A DNA stretch of 6,436 nt from Butyrivibrio sp. UBA3740 (GTDB lineage: Bacteria; Bacillota; Clostridia; Lachnospirales; Lachnospiraceae): positions 1 to 6,436 of the forward strand of contig DFGW01000228.1 of assembly GCA_002372465.1 (NCBI GenBank), written 5' to 3'. The notes beneath the pieces were generated by a model. It had not been told where the DNA came from. It saw only the letters and a program-made list of their open reading frames with translations, and made no database searches. The position numbers were made by a program, and so were the translations under genes. How positions within the stretch are numbered: the first letter of the stretch is position 1; the number at the start of each line of letters is the position of its first letter. Shown here piece after piece: positions 1-5,765 of the stretch.

Positions 1-2145
1 AAGATCTCTATGGAGATGCTTTCTGAGATCGGCAAGAATACGGTTGATTTTGTCCCTAACTTCGACGAGACAGAGAAGGAACCTTCCGTACTTCCAAGCC
101 GTTTCCCCAATCTTCTGGTAAACGGAACCACCGGTATCGCGGTAGGTATGGCAACCAATATCCCGCCCCACAACCTAAGAGAAGTTGTGGCAGCAGTGGT
201 GAAGATCATCGATAACCGCGTTGAAGAGGACAGGGACACAGAGATTGAAGAGATCCTGCCCATTGTAAAGGCACCTGATTTTCCTACCGGCGGCATTATC
301 ATGGGAACTGCGGGTGCGCAGGAAGCATACAGAACCGGACGCGGCAAAGTAGTGACAAGAGCTGTCACGAATATTGAGCCCATGAACAACGGCAAGAGCC
401 GTATTGTGGTCACTGAACTTCCTTATCTTGTCAATAAGGCCAACCTGATCCAGAAGATCGCTGAACTTGTCAAAAACAAGAAGATCGAGGGAATCACTGA
501 TCTGCGCGATGAGTCTGACCGCGAAGGAATGAGAGTGGTCATTGAGCTCAGGCACGATGCAAATGCCAACATCGTTTTGAACCAGCTCTTCAAACATACA
601 CAGCTCCAGGATACCTTCGGCATCACAATGCTTGCCCTGGTGAATAATCAGCCCAAGGTCATGAACATCAAAGATATGCTGATGCACTATCTGCGTCATC
701 AGGAAGATGTCGTGACCAGAAGGACGCAGTATGACCTGAACAAGGCAGAAGAGAGAGATCATATCTTACAGGGATTATTGATCGCTCTCGACAATATCGA
801 TGAAGTCGTAAAGATCATCCGTGAGAGCGCCAATGTACAGGAAGCCAAGAACAGACTGACAGAGAGATTTGGTCTTGACGACGTTCAGGCCCAGGCGATT
901 GTAGATATGCGTCTGCGCGCTCTGACAGGTTTGGAAAGAGAGAAACTGGAGAAGGAGCATCAGGAACTCCTTGCCAGAATCGCCGAACTCAAAGCGATCC
1001 TTGGAGATCACAACAAACTTCTCCTTGTCATCAAGGAAGAGATCAATATCATTGCCGATAAGTACGGCGACGACAGAAGAAGTAAGATCGATCAGAATTA
1101 TGCTGATATTGCCACAGAGGATCTGATTCCCAATGTCAACACGGTCATCGCGATGACTTCTCTGGGATATATCAAGAGAATGACAGTGGACAACTTTAAG
1201 GTCCAGAACCGCGGCGGACGCGGCATCAAGGGCGTTCAGAAGATAGACAATGACTATATTGAGGATCTTCTGATGACAAGAACTCATGATACGATCATGT
1301 TCTTCACGAGCCTTGGCCGTGTCTACAGCATGAAGGCCTATAAGATCCCGGAGGCGAGCCGCACTGCAAGAGGTACGGCGATCATAAACCTCCTGGAACT
1401 GAATCCGGGTGAGAAAGTTACGGCGATCATTCCGATTCTTTACTATGATGAGGAAGCTAATCTCTTCATGGTAACTAAGAAAGGAATTATCAAGAAGACT
1501 CCTATCACAGAGTATTCAAATATCCGCAGAAGCGGTATCATAGCGATTAATCTCAGAGAAGACGATGAGCTGATCGAAGTGAAGCAGACGACACCTGAAA
1601 ATGATATCTTCCTTGTCACAAAGAAGGGTATGTGCATCCGCTTCCAGGAGAAGTCAGTCAGAGCTCTCGGACGCACGGCAATGGGCGTCATCGGTATGAA
1701 TCTTGATGAAGACGATGAGATCGTAGGAATGCAGATTGACACGCAGGGCGATTCCCTTCTGTTCGCGTCTGAATACGGAATGGGCAAGAGAACGGCTCTT
1801 TCTGAGTTCAAAGTGCAGAACAGAGGAGGAAAGGGCGTCAAGTGCTATAATGTCACGGATAAGACAGGATATCTGATCGGCGTCAAAGCTGTCACGGATG
1901 AACACGAGATCATGATGATCAATTCCGCGGGTATCATCATCCAGATCAGAGCCTGTGATTTCAAGAACATCGGAAGGATCACCTCCGGCGTCAAGATGAT
2001 GAACCTCGATGAGGGCATCAAGGTCGTCAAGATCGCCAAGGTCCGCAGCAGCGAGGAAGAGGAGATCGAAGAAACTGTAGAAGACAATCCCGATGAGGAG
2101 ACTCCTGCAGGCGAAGATACTTCGGAGGACAGCTCTGAAGAGTAA
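1..2145 (+). CDS. gyrA: DNA gyrase subunit A (5'-truncated by the window edge)
   Basis: GyrA is the DNA-breaking and rejoining subunit of gyrase, which adds negative supercoils in an A2B2 complex with GyrB. The frame is open from base 1 and gives 714 residues; family members have about 820-840. The first residues (KISMEML) align just after the active-site region, so the catalytic Tyr (Tyr122 in E. coli) and the quinolone-resistance region lie outside the window. The conserved PNLLVNGTTGIAVGMATNIP stretch is at about 112-171. The C-terminal beta-pinwheel begins near 1114 and carries the GyrA box QNRGGRG at 1204-1224, with a second copy, QNRGGKG, at 1816-1836 about four blades later. The box favours GyrA over ParC. 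The last 32 residues (2047-2142) form an acidic tail with 17 Asp or Glu. A strong terminator follows the stop directly, so gyrA is not cotranscribed with the iron genes. Confidence 0.97.
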   Translation, partial: KISMEMLSEIGKNTVDFVPNFDETEKEPSVLPSRFPNLLVNGTTGIAVGMATNIPPHNLREVVAAVVKIIDNRVEEDRDTEIEEILPIVKAPDFPTGGIIMGTAGAQEAYRTGRGKVVTRAVTNIEPMNNGKSRIVVTELPYLVNKANLIQKIAELVKNKKIEGITDLRDESDREGMRVVIELRHDANANIVLNQLFKHTQLQDTFGITMLALVNNQPKVMNIKDMLMHYLRHQEDVVTRRTQYDLNKAEERDHILQGLLIALDNIDEVVKIIRESANVQEAKNRLTERFGLDDVQAQAIVDMRLRALTGLEREKLEKEHQELLARIAELKAILGDHNKLLLVIKEEINIIADKYGDDRRSKIDQNYADIATEDLIPNVNTVIAMTSLGYIKRMTVDNFKVQNRGGRGIKGVQKIDNDYIEDLLMTRTHDTIMFFTSLGRVYSMKAYKIPEASRTARGTAIINLLELNPGEKVTAIIPILYYDEEANLFMVTKKGIIKKTPITEYSNIRRSGIIAINLREDDELIEVKQTTPENDIFLVTKKGMCIRFQEKSVRALGRTAMGVIGMNLDEDDEIVGMQIDTQGDSLLFASEYGMGKRTALSEFKVQNRGGKGVKCYNVTDKTGYLIGVKAVTDEHEIMMINSAGIIIQIRACDFKNIGRITSGVKMMNLDEGIKVVKIAKVRSSEEEEIEETVEDNPDEETPAGEDTSEDSSEE

Positions 2146-2165
2146 AATAAATACTTGATTACTAA

Positions 2166-2209
2166 GTAAGCCCAATTTGCAGATTTCTGCAGATTGGGCT
2201 TACTTTTTT
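2166..2209 (+). terminator. Intrinsic terminator of gyrA
   Basis: The arms at 2166-2182 and 2187-2203 form a 17-bp stem with one G-T wobble and a 4-base ATTT loop. Six T follow at 2204-2209. The hairpin lies 20 bases after the gyrA stop and separates gyrA from the feo promoter. A short A-rich flank could lengthen the stem into the T tract. Confidence 0.93.
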
Positions 2210-2267
2210 GTTGATTTTTACAAAATTAGTACACACAAACTTGGTTATCTTTGTCTAATTGTGTTAA

Positions 2268-2296
2268 TTTAAACTAACCTGATTAGTTGGTATAAT
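2268..2296 (+). promoter_or_regulatory. Probable sigma-A promoter of the feo cluster (extended -10)
   Basis: A perfect TATAAT at 2291-2296 is preceded by TG at 2288-2289, giving the extended -10 form TGGTATAAT. At 17 bp spacing the -35 position (2268-2273) reads TTTAAA, a four-of-six match to TTGACA. The predicted start of transcription is near 2303, leaving a leader of about 95 bases before feoA1. The spacer between the two boxes is almost entirely filled by an inverted repeat (2272-2288), which suggests repression by blocking RNA polymerase. The assignment is by eye, but it is the best promoter in the intergenic region. Confidence 0.75.
2272..2288. promoter_or_regulatory. Inverted repeat between -35 and -10, probable metalloregulator operator
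   Basis: The 17-base dyad has perfect 6-base arms, AACTAA (2272-2277) and TTAGTT (2283-2288), with one further matching pair inside. It contains CTAACCT (2274-2280), which equals part of the DtxR/IdeR half-site (consensus TTAGGTTAG-CTAACCTAA). Lying in the promoter spacer upstream of Fe(II) uptake genes, it is best read as an operator for an iron- or manganese-sensing DtxR-family repressor. It does not resemble a Fur box. The identity of the regulator is inferred. Confidence 0.6.
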
Positions 2297-2298
2297 CT

Positions 2299-2326
2299 AA
2301 CTAGGTTAAATAAATTTAACTTAGTT
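2299..2326. promoter_or_regulatory. 28-bp inverted repeat at the predicted transcription start
   Basis: The arms 2299-2311 and 2314-2326 pair at 12 of 13 positions, with the remaining pair a G-T, around a 2-base centre. Within it are two smaller dyads of the operator type: TAACTAGGTTA at 2298-2308 and TAACTTAGTTA at 2317-2327. TAGGTTA at 2302-2308 matches a DtxR-type half-site. The repeat covers the expected start of transcription, so it could be a double operator, or a 5'-end stem-loop if the RNA starts a few bases earlier than predicted. The operator reading is preferred because the same half-sites recur on both sides. Confidence 0.55.
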
Positions 2327-2336
2327 ATTTCACGTT

Positions 2337-2354
2337 AACTGATATATGTTAGTT
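2337..2354. promoter_or_regulatory. Imperfect inverted repeat in the feo leader, possible further operator
   Basis: AACT at 2337-2340 and AGTT at 2351-2354 are the ends of an 18-base dyad that pairs at seven of nine positions. The right side contains TTAGTT (2349-2354), the same half-site as in the dyad of the promoter spacer. It is the weakest of the repeats and may be chance in AT-rich DNA. Confidence 0.35.
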
Positions 2355-2382
2355 CAAGTCATATATTTGATACATCTTGGGG

Positions 2383-2391
2383 AAAGGAAGG
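2383..2391 (+). promoter_or_regulatory. Ribosome binding site of feoA1
   Basis: AAAGGAAGG lies 5 bases before the ATG at 2397 and 8 bases before a second, in-frame ATG at 2400. Both spacings are workable, so the start is uncertain by a single codon. Confidence 0.7.
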
Positions 2392-2396
2392 TATAA

Positions 2397-2609
2397 ATGA
2401 TGCCTTTAGTAATGGGAAATTCAGGACAAGCATATGAAATCAGAAAGATAGGCGGAAATGATGAAGTGAGAACGCACCTGGCCTCTATGGGATTTGTTCC
2501 GGGGGCAAAAGTTACTCTTGTCTCCGTCAACAATGGAAGTGTGATCGTCAATGTTAAGAATGTCAGAGTCGGGATCAGCGACGTGCTGGCAAGGAGAATT
2601 ATGATCTGA
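2397..2609 (+). CDS. feoA: FeoA-domain protein, first copy
   Basis: This 70-residue protein (69 if the second ATG is used) is a stand-alone FeoA domain, a small SH3-like beta-barrel thought to bind the cytosolic part of FeoB and support Fe(II) uptake. The family signature is visible as HLASMGFVPGAKV in the middle, followed by a short beta-rich end (GSVIVNVKNVRVGIS) and ARRIMI at the C-terminus. It lacks the APLGDPVEV and GYELTVRR elements found in the next gene, so the two FeoA proteins are diverged paralogues and not a recent duplication. Feo clusters of clostridia often carry this short type first. It is the first gene after the promoter and operator array, and the next gene starts 44 bases downstream. 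There is no signal peptide or membrane segment. Confidence 0.9.
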   Translation: MMPLVMGNSGQAYEIRKIGGNDEVRTHLASMGFVPGAKVTLVSVNNGSVIVNVKNVRVGISDVLARRIMI

Positions 2610-2618
2610 TAAAAGCGC

Positions 2619-2632
2619 TGAAAGCGTTTCTA
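2619..2632 (+). promoter_or_regulatory. cre-like sequence or small hairpin between the feoA genes
   Basis: TGAAAGCGTTTCTA matches the catabolite-response (CcpA) consensus TGAAANCGNTTNCA at all but one fixed position. The same bases overlap a short inverted repeat (AAGCGCT-GAA-AGCGTTT), so the match may only reflect a small intercistronic RNA hairpin. A site this far inside an operon would have to act as a roadblock. Confidence 0.2.
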
Positions 2633-2653
2633 TACAAAGAGGAGGAAATGTAA

Positions 2654-2878
2654 ATGAGAACACTCAAAGATGTGCAGGTCGGAGAGACGGTAAAGGTAGT
2701 CAAGCTCCACGGAACAGGCGCTGTAAAGCGCAGGATCATGGATATGGGAATCACAAAAGGTGCTGAGATCTATGTCCGCAAGGTCGCTCCTTTGGGAGAT
2801 CCTGTGGAAGTAAATGTAAGAGGATATGAGCTCACGGTCAGACGCGCGGATGCGGAGATGGTGGAGATCACAGACTAA
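2654..2878 (+). CDS. feoA: FeoA ferrous iron transport protein, second copy (canonical type)
   Basis: This 74-residue protein is a canonical FeoA, the cytosolic SH3-like partner of the FeoB permease. It has the family pattern RRIMDMGITKGAEI (about residues 26-39), then VRKVAPLGDPVEV, then GYELTVRRADAEMV near the C-terminus. The start is fixed by a strong GAGGAGG at 2639-2645, 8 bases before the ATG; an ATG at 2648 is followed at once by a stop and is not used. The gene lies 44 bases after the first feoA and 36 bases before the feoB ATG, so all three are surely one transcript. Its closer match to the classical FeoA pattern makes it the likelier direct partner of FeoB, though this is inference. 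Confidence 0.95.
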   Translation: MRTLKDVQVGETVKVVKLHGTGAVKRRIMDMGITKGAEIYVRKVAPLGDPVEVNVRGYELTVRRADAEMVEITD

Positions 2879-2901
2879 ACAGTATTTTAAATAAAACTGA
2901 A

Positions 2902-2908
2902 AGAGGTG
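2902..2908 (+). promoter_or_regulatory. Ribosome binding site that fixes the feoB start
   Basis: AGAGGTG ends 6 bases before the ATG at 2915. An in-frame GTG at 2906 is part of this site and has no ribosome site of its own, so ATG 2915 is the correct start and the protein begins MSLRIALAGNPNSGKTT, as is usual for FeoB. Confidence 0.85.
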
Positions 2909-2914
2909 AAGATA

Positions 2915-5056
2915 ATGAGTCTCAGAATTGCACTCGCGGGTAATCCGAACAGCGGAAAAACAACGTTATTTAACGCCCTTACAGGTTCCACACAGTATGT
3001 GGGAAACTGGCCGGGCGTTACAGTAGAAAAGAAAGAGGGTAAGTATAAGAAGCAGAAGGATGTCATCATTACTGACCTTCCCGGCATCTATTCTTTGTCT
3101 CCTTATACACTTGAAGAAGTTGTAGCAAGACATTATCTCCTTAAGGAGAAGCCTGACGCTATCCTCAATATTGTGGACGCGACAAACCTTGAGAGAAACC
3201 TTTATCTGACTACCCAGTGTATGGAACTGGGCATTCCGGTAGTGATCGCGCTTAATATGATGGATATCATCGAGAAGAACGGCGATCATATCAATGTCAA
3301 AAAACTGTCTGAGAAGCTGGGTGTAGAGATTGTTGAAATCTCTGCTCTGAAAGGAACCGGCGTTGATAAGGCAGCTGAAGCGGCGATAAATGCTGCAAAG
3401 AAGAAAATCGCGCCCATTGCTCCTAAGTTCAGCGGAGAAGTTGAGCAGGTTCTTGACAGTCTGCGTCCGGTTCTCAGCGGTGTTCCTGAAGATAAGCAGC
3501 GCTGGTACGAGATCAAGGTCTTTGAGAGAGATGAGAAGATCGGCGACCAGATCACTTATGATAAGGCAGCTGCAGAGAAGATCATCGCAGCCGCGGAAGC
3601 GAAGATGGATGATGATTCCGAGAGTATCATCACTAATGAGAGATATGAGTTTATCACAGGTCTTCTGGAAGGCAGCTATGAGAAGAAAAATGCGGGAAAT
3701 ATGACGATCTCTGATAAGATCGACCGCGTTGTCACTAACAGATGGCTTGCGATCCCGATTTTCCTTTTGGTAATGTGGGTCGTCTATTTCCTGGCAATTA
3801 ACACGATCGGTGCCATGGGAACAGACTGGGTCAACGATGTCCTGTTTGGTGAGATAGTTCCCGGTGCAGTCGAAGGATTCCTGGACAGCATCGGCACGGC
3901 GGACTGGCTCAAGGGACTAATCTTGGATGGTATTGTGGCCGGTGTTGGCGCCGTTCTCGGTTTCCTGCCTCAGATGATCGTCCTGTTCATCTGCCTGGCC
4001 TTCCTTGAGGGCTGCGGCTACATGGCGAGAATCGCTTTCATCATGGACCGTATTTTCAGAAGATTCGGTCTTTCCGGAAAGTCCTTCATCCCTATGATGG
4101 TAGGAACAGGCTGCGGTGTTCCCGGCGTCATGGCTTCCCGTACCATCGAGAATGAGAGAGACCGCCGCATGACGATCATGACCACAACTTTCATTCCCTG
4201 CGGAGCCAAACTTCCCATCATCGGTCTGATTGCGGGCGCTCTGTTCGGAAACAGCGCGCTGATCGGCTGGAGTGCATACGTCGTAGGTATCGCGGCTATC
4301 GTAATTTCCGGTATTATCCTCAAGAAGACTAAGATGTTCGCAGGTGACCCTGCTCCCTTCGTAATGGAGCTGCCCGCATACCACATTCCCACATTTTCCA
4401 GTGTGTTCCACAGTGTCTGGGAGAGAGCATCCTCCTTTGTCAAAAAAGCGGGAACTGTCATTCTTCTGGCAACTATTCTGGTATGGTTCATGTCCAGCTT
4501 CGGTTTCTATGAGGGCGCTTTCCAGATGCTTCCCGAGGAAGACTTCATGGAGCACTCCATCCTTGCAGCACTGGGCAATACAGTCGCATGGATCTTCGCA
4601 CCTCTGGGGTGGGGTTCCTGGAAGCCCGCAGTGGCAGCAGTCACAGGCCTGATCGCTAAGGAAAACGTCGTAGGTACCTTCGGTATTCTCTACAAGTACG
4701 GCGAAGTCTCCGAGATGGGCGAAGAGATCTGGGCAAACCTTCAGGCAGATATGTCTGCGCTGGCAGGCTACAGCTTCCTGGTATTTAACCTTCTGTGCGC
4801 ACCCTGCTTCGCGGCGATCGGTGCGATCAAGAGAGAGATGAACAACGCCAAGTGGACATGGTTCGCGATCGGTTATCAGTGCGGTTTCGCTTATCTGGCA
4901 TCCTTGTGCATCTATCAGATCGGCAGCGCTGTTACCGGCAATATGAACATTATTGGCCTGATCGTATCCCTGGTAGTCCTTGGCGGAACTCTCTATATGC
5001 TGTTCAAGCCTTATAAAGAGTCCACGACGCTGAAGGCTGACGTGGCAAAGATCTGA
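2915..5056 (+). CDS. feoB: Ferrous iron transport protein B, GTPase-linked Fe(II) permease
   Basis: FeoB moves Fe(II) across the cytoplasmic membrane and couples an N-terminal G domain to a polytopic permease. The protein has 713 residues, normal for the family. G motifs are clear: GNPNSGKTT (9-17), GNWPGVT (30-36), DLPG (54-57), NMMD (114-117) and SALKG (143-147). A helical GDI-like linker follows to about residue 270, then the membrane part from about 285 to 700. The two Gate modules are seen around GTGCGVPG (Cys400) to FIPCGAKLP (Cys429), and around LLCAPCFAAIGAIKRE (Cys628 and Cys631); Cys367 lies in LEGCGYMARIAF. These conserved cysteines have been proposed to line the iron path. The gene is intact, with no frameshift or missing motif. 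It follows feoA2 by 36 bases. No feoC is present; two small Cys-rich membrane proteins follow instead. Confidence 0.98.
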   Translation: MSLRIALAGNPNSGKTTLFNALTGSTQYVGNWPGVTVEKKEGKYKKQKDVIITDLPGIYSLSPYTLEEVVARHYLLKEKPDAILNIVDATNLERNLYLTTQCMELGIPVVIALNMMDIIEKNGDHINVKKLSEKLGVEIVEISALKGTGVDKAAEAAINAAKKKIAPIAPKFSGEVEQVLDSLRPVLSGVPEDKQRWYEIKVFERDEKIGDQITYDKAAAEKIIAAAEAKMDDDSESIITNERYEFITGLLEGSYEKKNAGNMTISDKIDRVVTNRWLAIPIFLLVMWVVYFLAINTIGAMGTDWVNDVLFGEIVPGAVEGFLDSIGTADWLKGLILDGIVAGVGAVLGFLPQMIVLFICLAFLEGCGYMARIAFIMDRIFRRFGLSGKSFIPMMVGTGCGVPGVMASRTIENERDRRMTIMTTTFIPCGAKLPIIGLIAGALFGNSALIGWSAYVVGIAAIVISGIILKKTKMFAGDPAPFVMELPAYHIPTFSSVFHSVWERASSFVKKAGTVILLATILVWFMSSFGFYEGAFQMLPEEDFMEHSILAALGNTVAWIFAPLGWGSWKPAVAAVTGLIAKENVVGTFGILYKYGEVSEMGEEIWANLQADMSALAGYSFLVFNLLCAPCFAAIGAIKREMNNAKWTWFAIGYQCGFAYLASLCIYQIGSAVTGNMNIIGLIVSLVVLGGTLYMLFKPYKESTTLKADVAKI

Positions 5057-5077
5057 AAATAGTAAGTAAATGTATAG

Positions 5078-5121
5078 AAAGCATGCTAAAATACTGCCAA
5101 GGCAGTATTTTGGCATGTTTT
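5078..5121 (+). terminator. Strong hairpin with short T tract after feoB (partial terminator or processing site)
   Basis: The arms 5082-5098 and 5101-5117 are complementary over 17 bases with one G-T wobble; the tip CTGC-CAAG-GCAG gives a 4-base loop. Flanking AAA and TTT can extend the stem. Only four T follow (5118-5121), so termination is likely incomplete. It lies 25 bases after the feoB stop, and no clear promoter follows it before the next gene. It may therefore reduce expression of the two downstream genes relative to feoB, or protect the 3' end of the feoAAB message. Confidence 0.7.
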
Positions 5122-5140
5122 GAAAAGGTAAGGTGAGAGC

Positions 5141-5344
5141 ATGGAATGGCTTTCTGCAAATATGGGCACGATAGTGGTCAGTCTGATTCTGATTGCAATC
5201 GTGATCTGGGATATAAAGAAGATCATAAGCGACAGAAAGAAGGGCGTTAAGTCCTGCGGCATGAACTGCCCGGGCTGCACCGGAAGCTGTTCGAATACGG
5301 AGATTCCTGAGAGATTCAGGGCAAAAAAAGGAAAAAAGAATTAG
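5141..5344 (+). CDS. FeoB-associated Cys-rich membrane protein
   Basis: This 67-residue protein matches the small family called FeoB-associated Cys-rich membrane protein, found almost only beside feoB. Residues 9-23 form one hydrophobic helix (GTIVVSLILIAIVIW). A positive patch (KKIISDRKK) follows, which by the positive-inside rule puts the C-terminal part in the cytoplasm. That part holds four cysteines spaced C-x3-C-x2-C-x3-C (residues 39, 43, 46, 50), a plausible metal or iron-sulfur site, and ends in a Lys-rich tail (RAKKGKKN). The ATG has AAGGTG 5 bases upstream. The gene begins 84 bases after feoB, beyond the hairpin, and its stop is one base before the next ATG. A role in passing iron from FeoB into the cell or sensing it is inferred; the biochemical function is not established as far as I know. 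Confidence 0.9.
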   Translation: MEWLSANMGTIVVSLILIAIVIWDIKKIISDRKKGVKSCGMNCPGCTGSCSNTEIPERFRAKKGKKN

Positions 5345-5345
5345 A

Positions 5346-5708
5346 ATGAATGCAAGTACACTGATAGTTCTTCTTATTGTCATCGTTATTGCTGCTTTTG
5401 CGATGAGGAGCAGTATCGGACATTTTAAAGGAGAAGGAGGATGCTGCGGAGGCGGTGAGACTATTCTTCCGGATGAAAAGGAACTGGCCGGAACCAAGAT
5501 CGGTGAGAAGACGGTACATATCGAGGGAATGCACTGCGAGAACTGCAAGAACCGTGTGGAGCGGGCGATCAACCGAATAGACGGCGCAGTGGGAAAGGTT
5601 AATCTGAAGAAAAACATTGCGGTTGTTTCTTTTGAAAGAGAAGTATCGGATGAAGAGATCAGAAAAGCCGTTGAAGAGCAGGATTACAAGGTTCTCTCTA
5701 TTGAATGA
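5346..5708 (+). CDS. Membrane-anchored heavy-metal-associated (HMA) domain protein
   Basis: The protein has 120 residues. It starts with one hydrophobic helix (residues 5-20), followed by RSSIGHFK, which predicts a cytoplasmic C-terminus. Next is a Gly-rich stretch with paired cysteines (GGCCGGG, Cys33 and Cys34). From about residue 55 to the end is an HMA fold of the CopZ/Atx1 type with the metal motif GMHCENC (Cys64, Cys67). HMA domains usually carry Cu(I) or other soft metals, so the link to an Fe(II) importer is unexpected and points to metal trafficking or sensing at the membrane. The ATG lies one base after the preceding stop; the only ribosome-site-like bases (AAGGA, 5328-5332) are 13 bases away inside the upstream gene, so translation is probably coupled. 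It is the last gene before the terminator at 5717. Confidence 0.88.
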   Translation: MNASTLIVLLIVIVIAAFAMRSSIGHFKGEGGCCGGGETILPDEKELAGTKIGEKTVHIEGMHCENCKNRVERAINRIDGAVGKVNLKKNIAVVSFEREVSDEEIRKAVEEQDYKVLSIE

Positions 5709-5716
5709 GCGGATAT

Positions 5717-5750
5717 AAAAAAGAAGTCGCCGGGCGGTGACTTCTTTTTT
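5717..5750. terminator. Bidirectional terminator between convergent genes
   Basis: AAAAAAGAAGTC (5717-5728) pairs perfectly with 5739-5750, and three more pairs, one of them G-T, close a GGGC loop. The outer bases give a T tract on either strand. It ends the feo cluster from the left, 8 bases after the HMA gene stop, and the lipoprotein gene from the right, whose stop is at 5766. Confidence 0.93.
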
Positions 5751-5765
5751 GTCTGCGAATCTGTG

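Noticed and set aside
1204..1224. GyrA box QNRGGRG with Asn in place of Lys or Arg at the second position
   Set aside because: The same variant is present in Staphylococcus aureus GyrA, and a blade-5 copy is also normal for Firmicutes, so it is not unusual.
2272..2326. Fur box upstream of feoA
   Set aside because: No GATAATGATAATCATTATC-like sequence is visible; the repeats are of the TTAGTT/AACTAA kind.
2303..2396. Possible iron-responsive riboswitch (NiCo/czcD type) in the feo leader
   Set aside because: The leader is short and AT-rich and shows neither the conserved G-rich core nor the multi-stem layout of that class. The repeats fit DNA operators better.
2906..2914. GTG at 2906 as the feoB start
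   Set aside because: It lies within the ribosome binding site for ATG 2915 and would add only three residues before the conserved FeoB N-terminus.
3917..5617. Long open frame of 566 codons on the minus strand opposite feoB and the small genes
   Set aside because: The plus strand encodes clearly conserved FeoB and two recognised small proteins with good ribosome sites. The minus-strand product has no recognisable domain and is a by-product of codon use.
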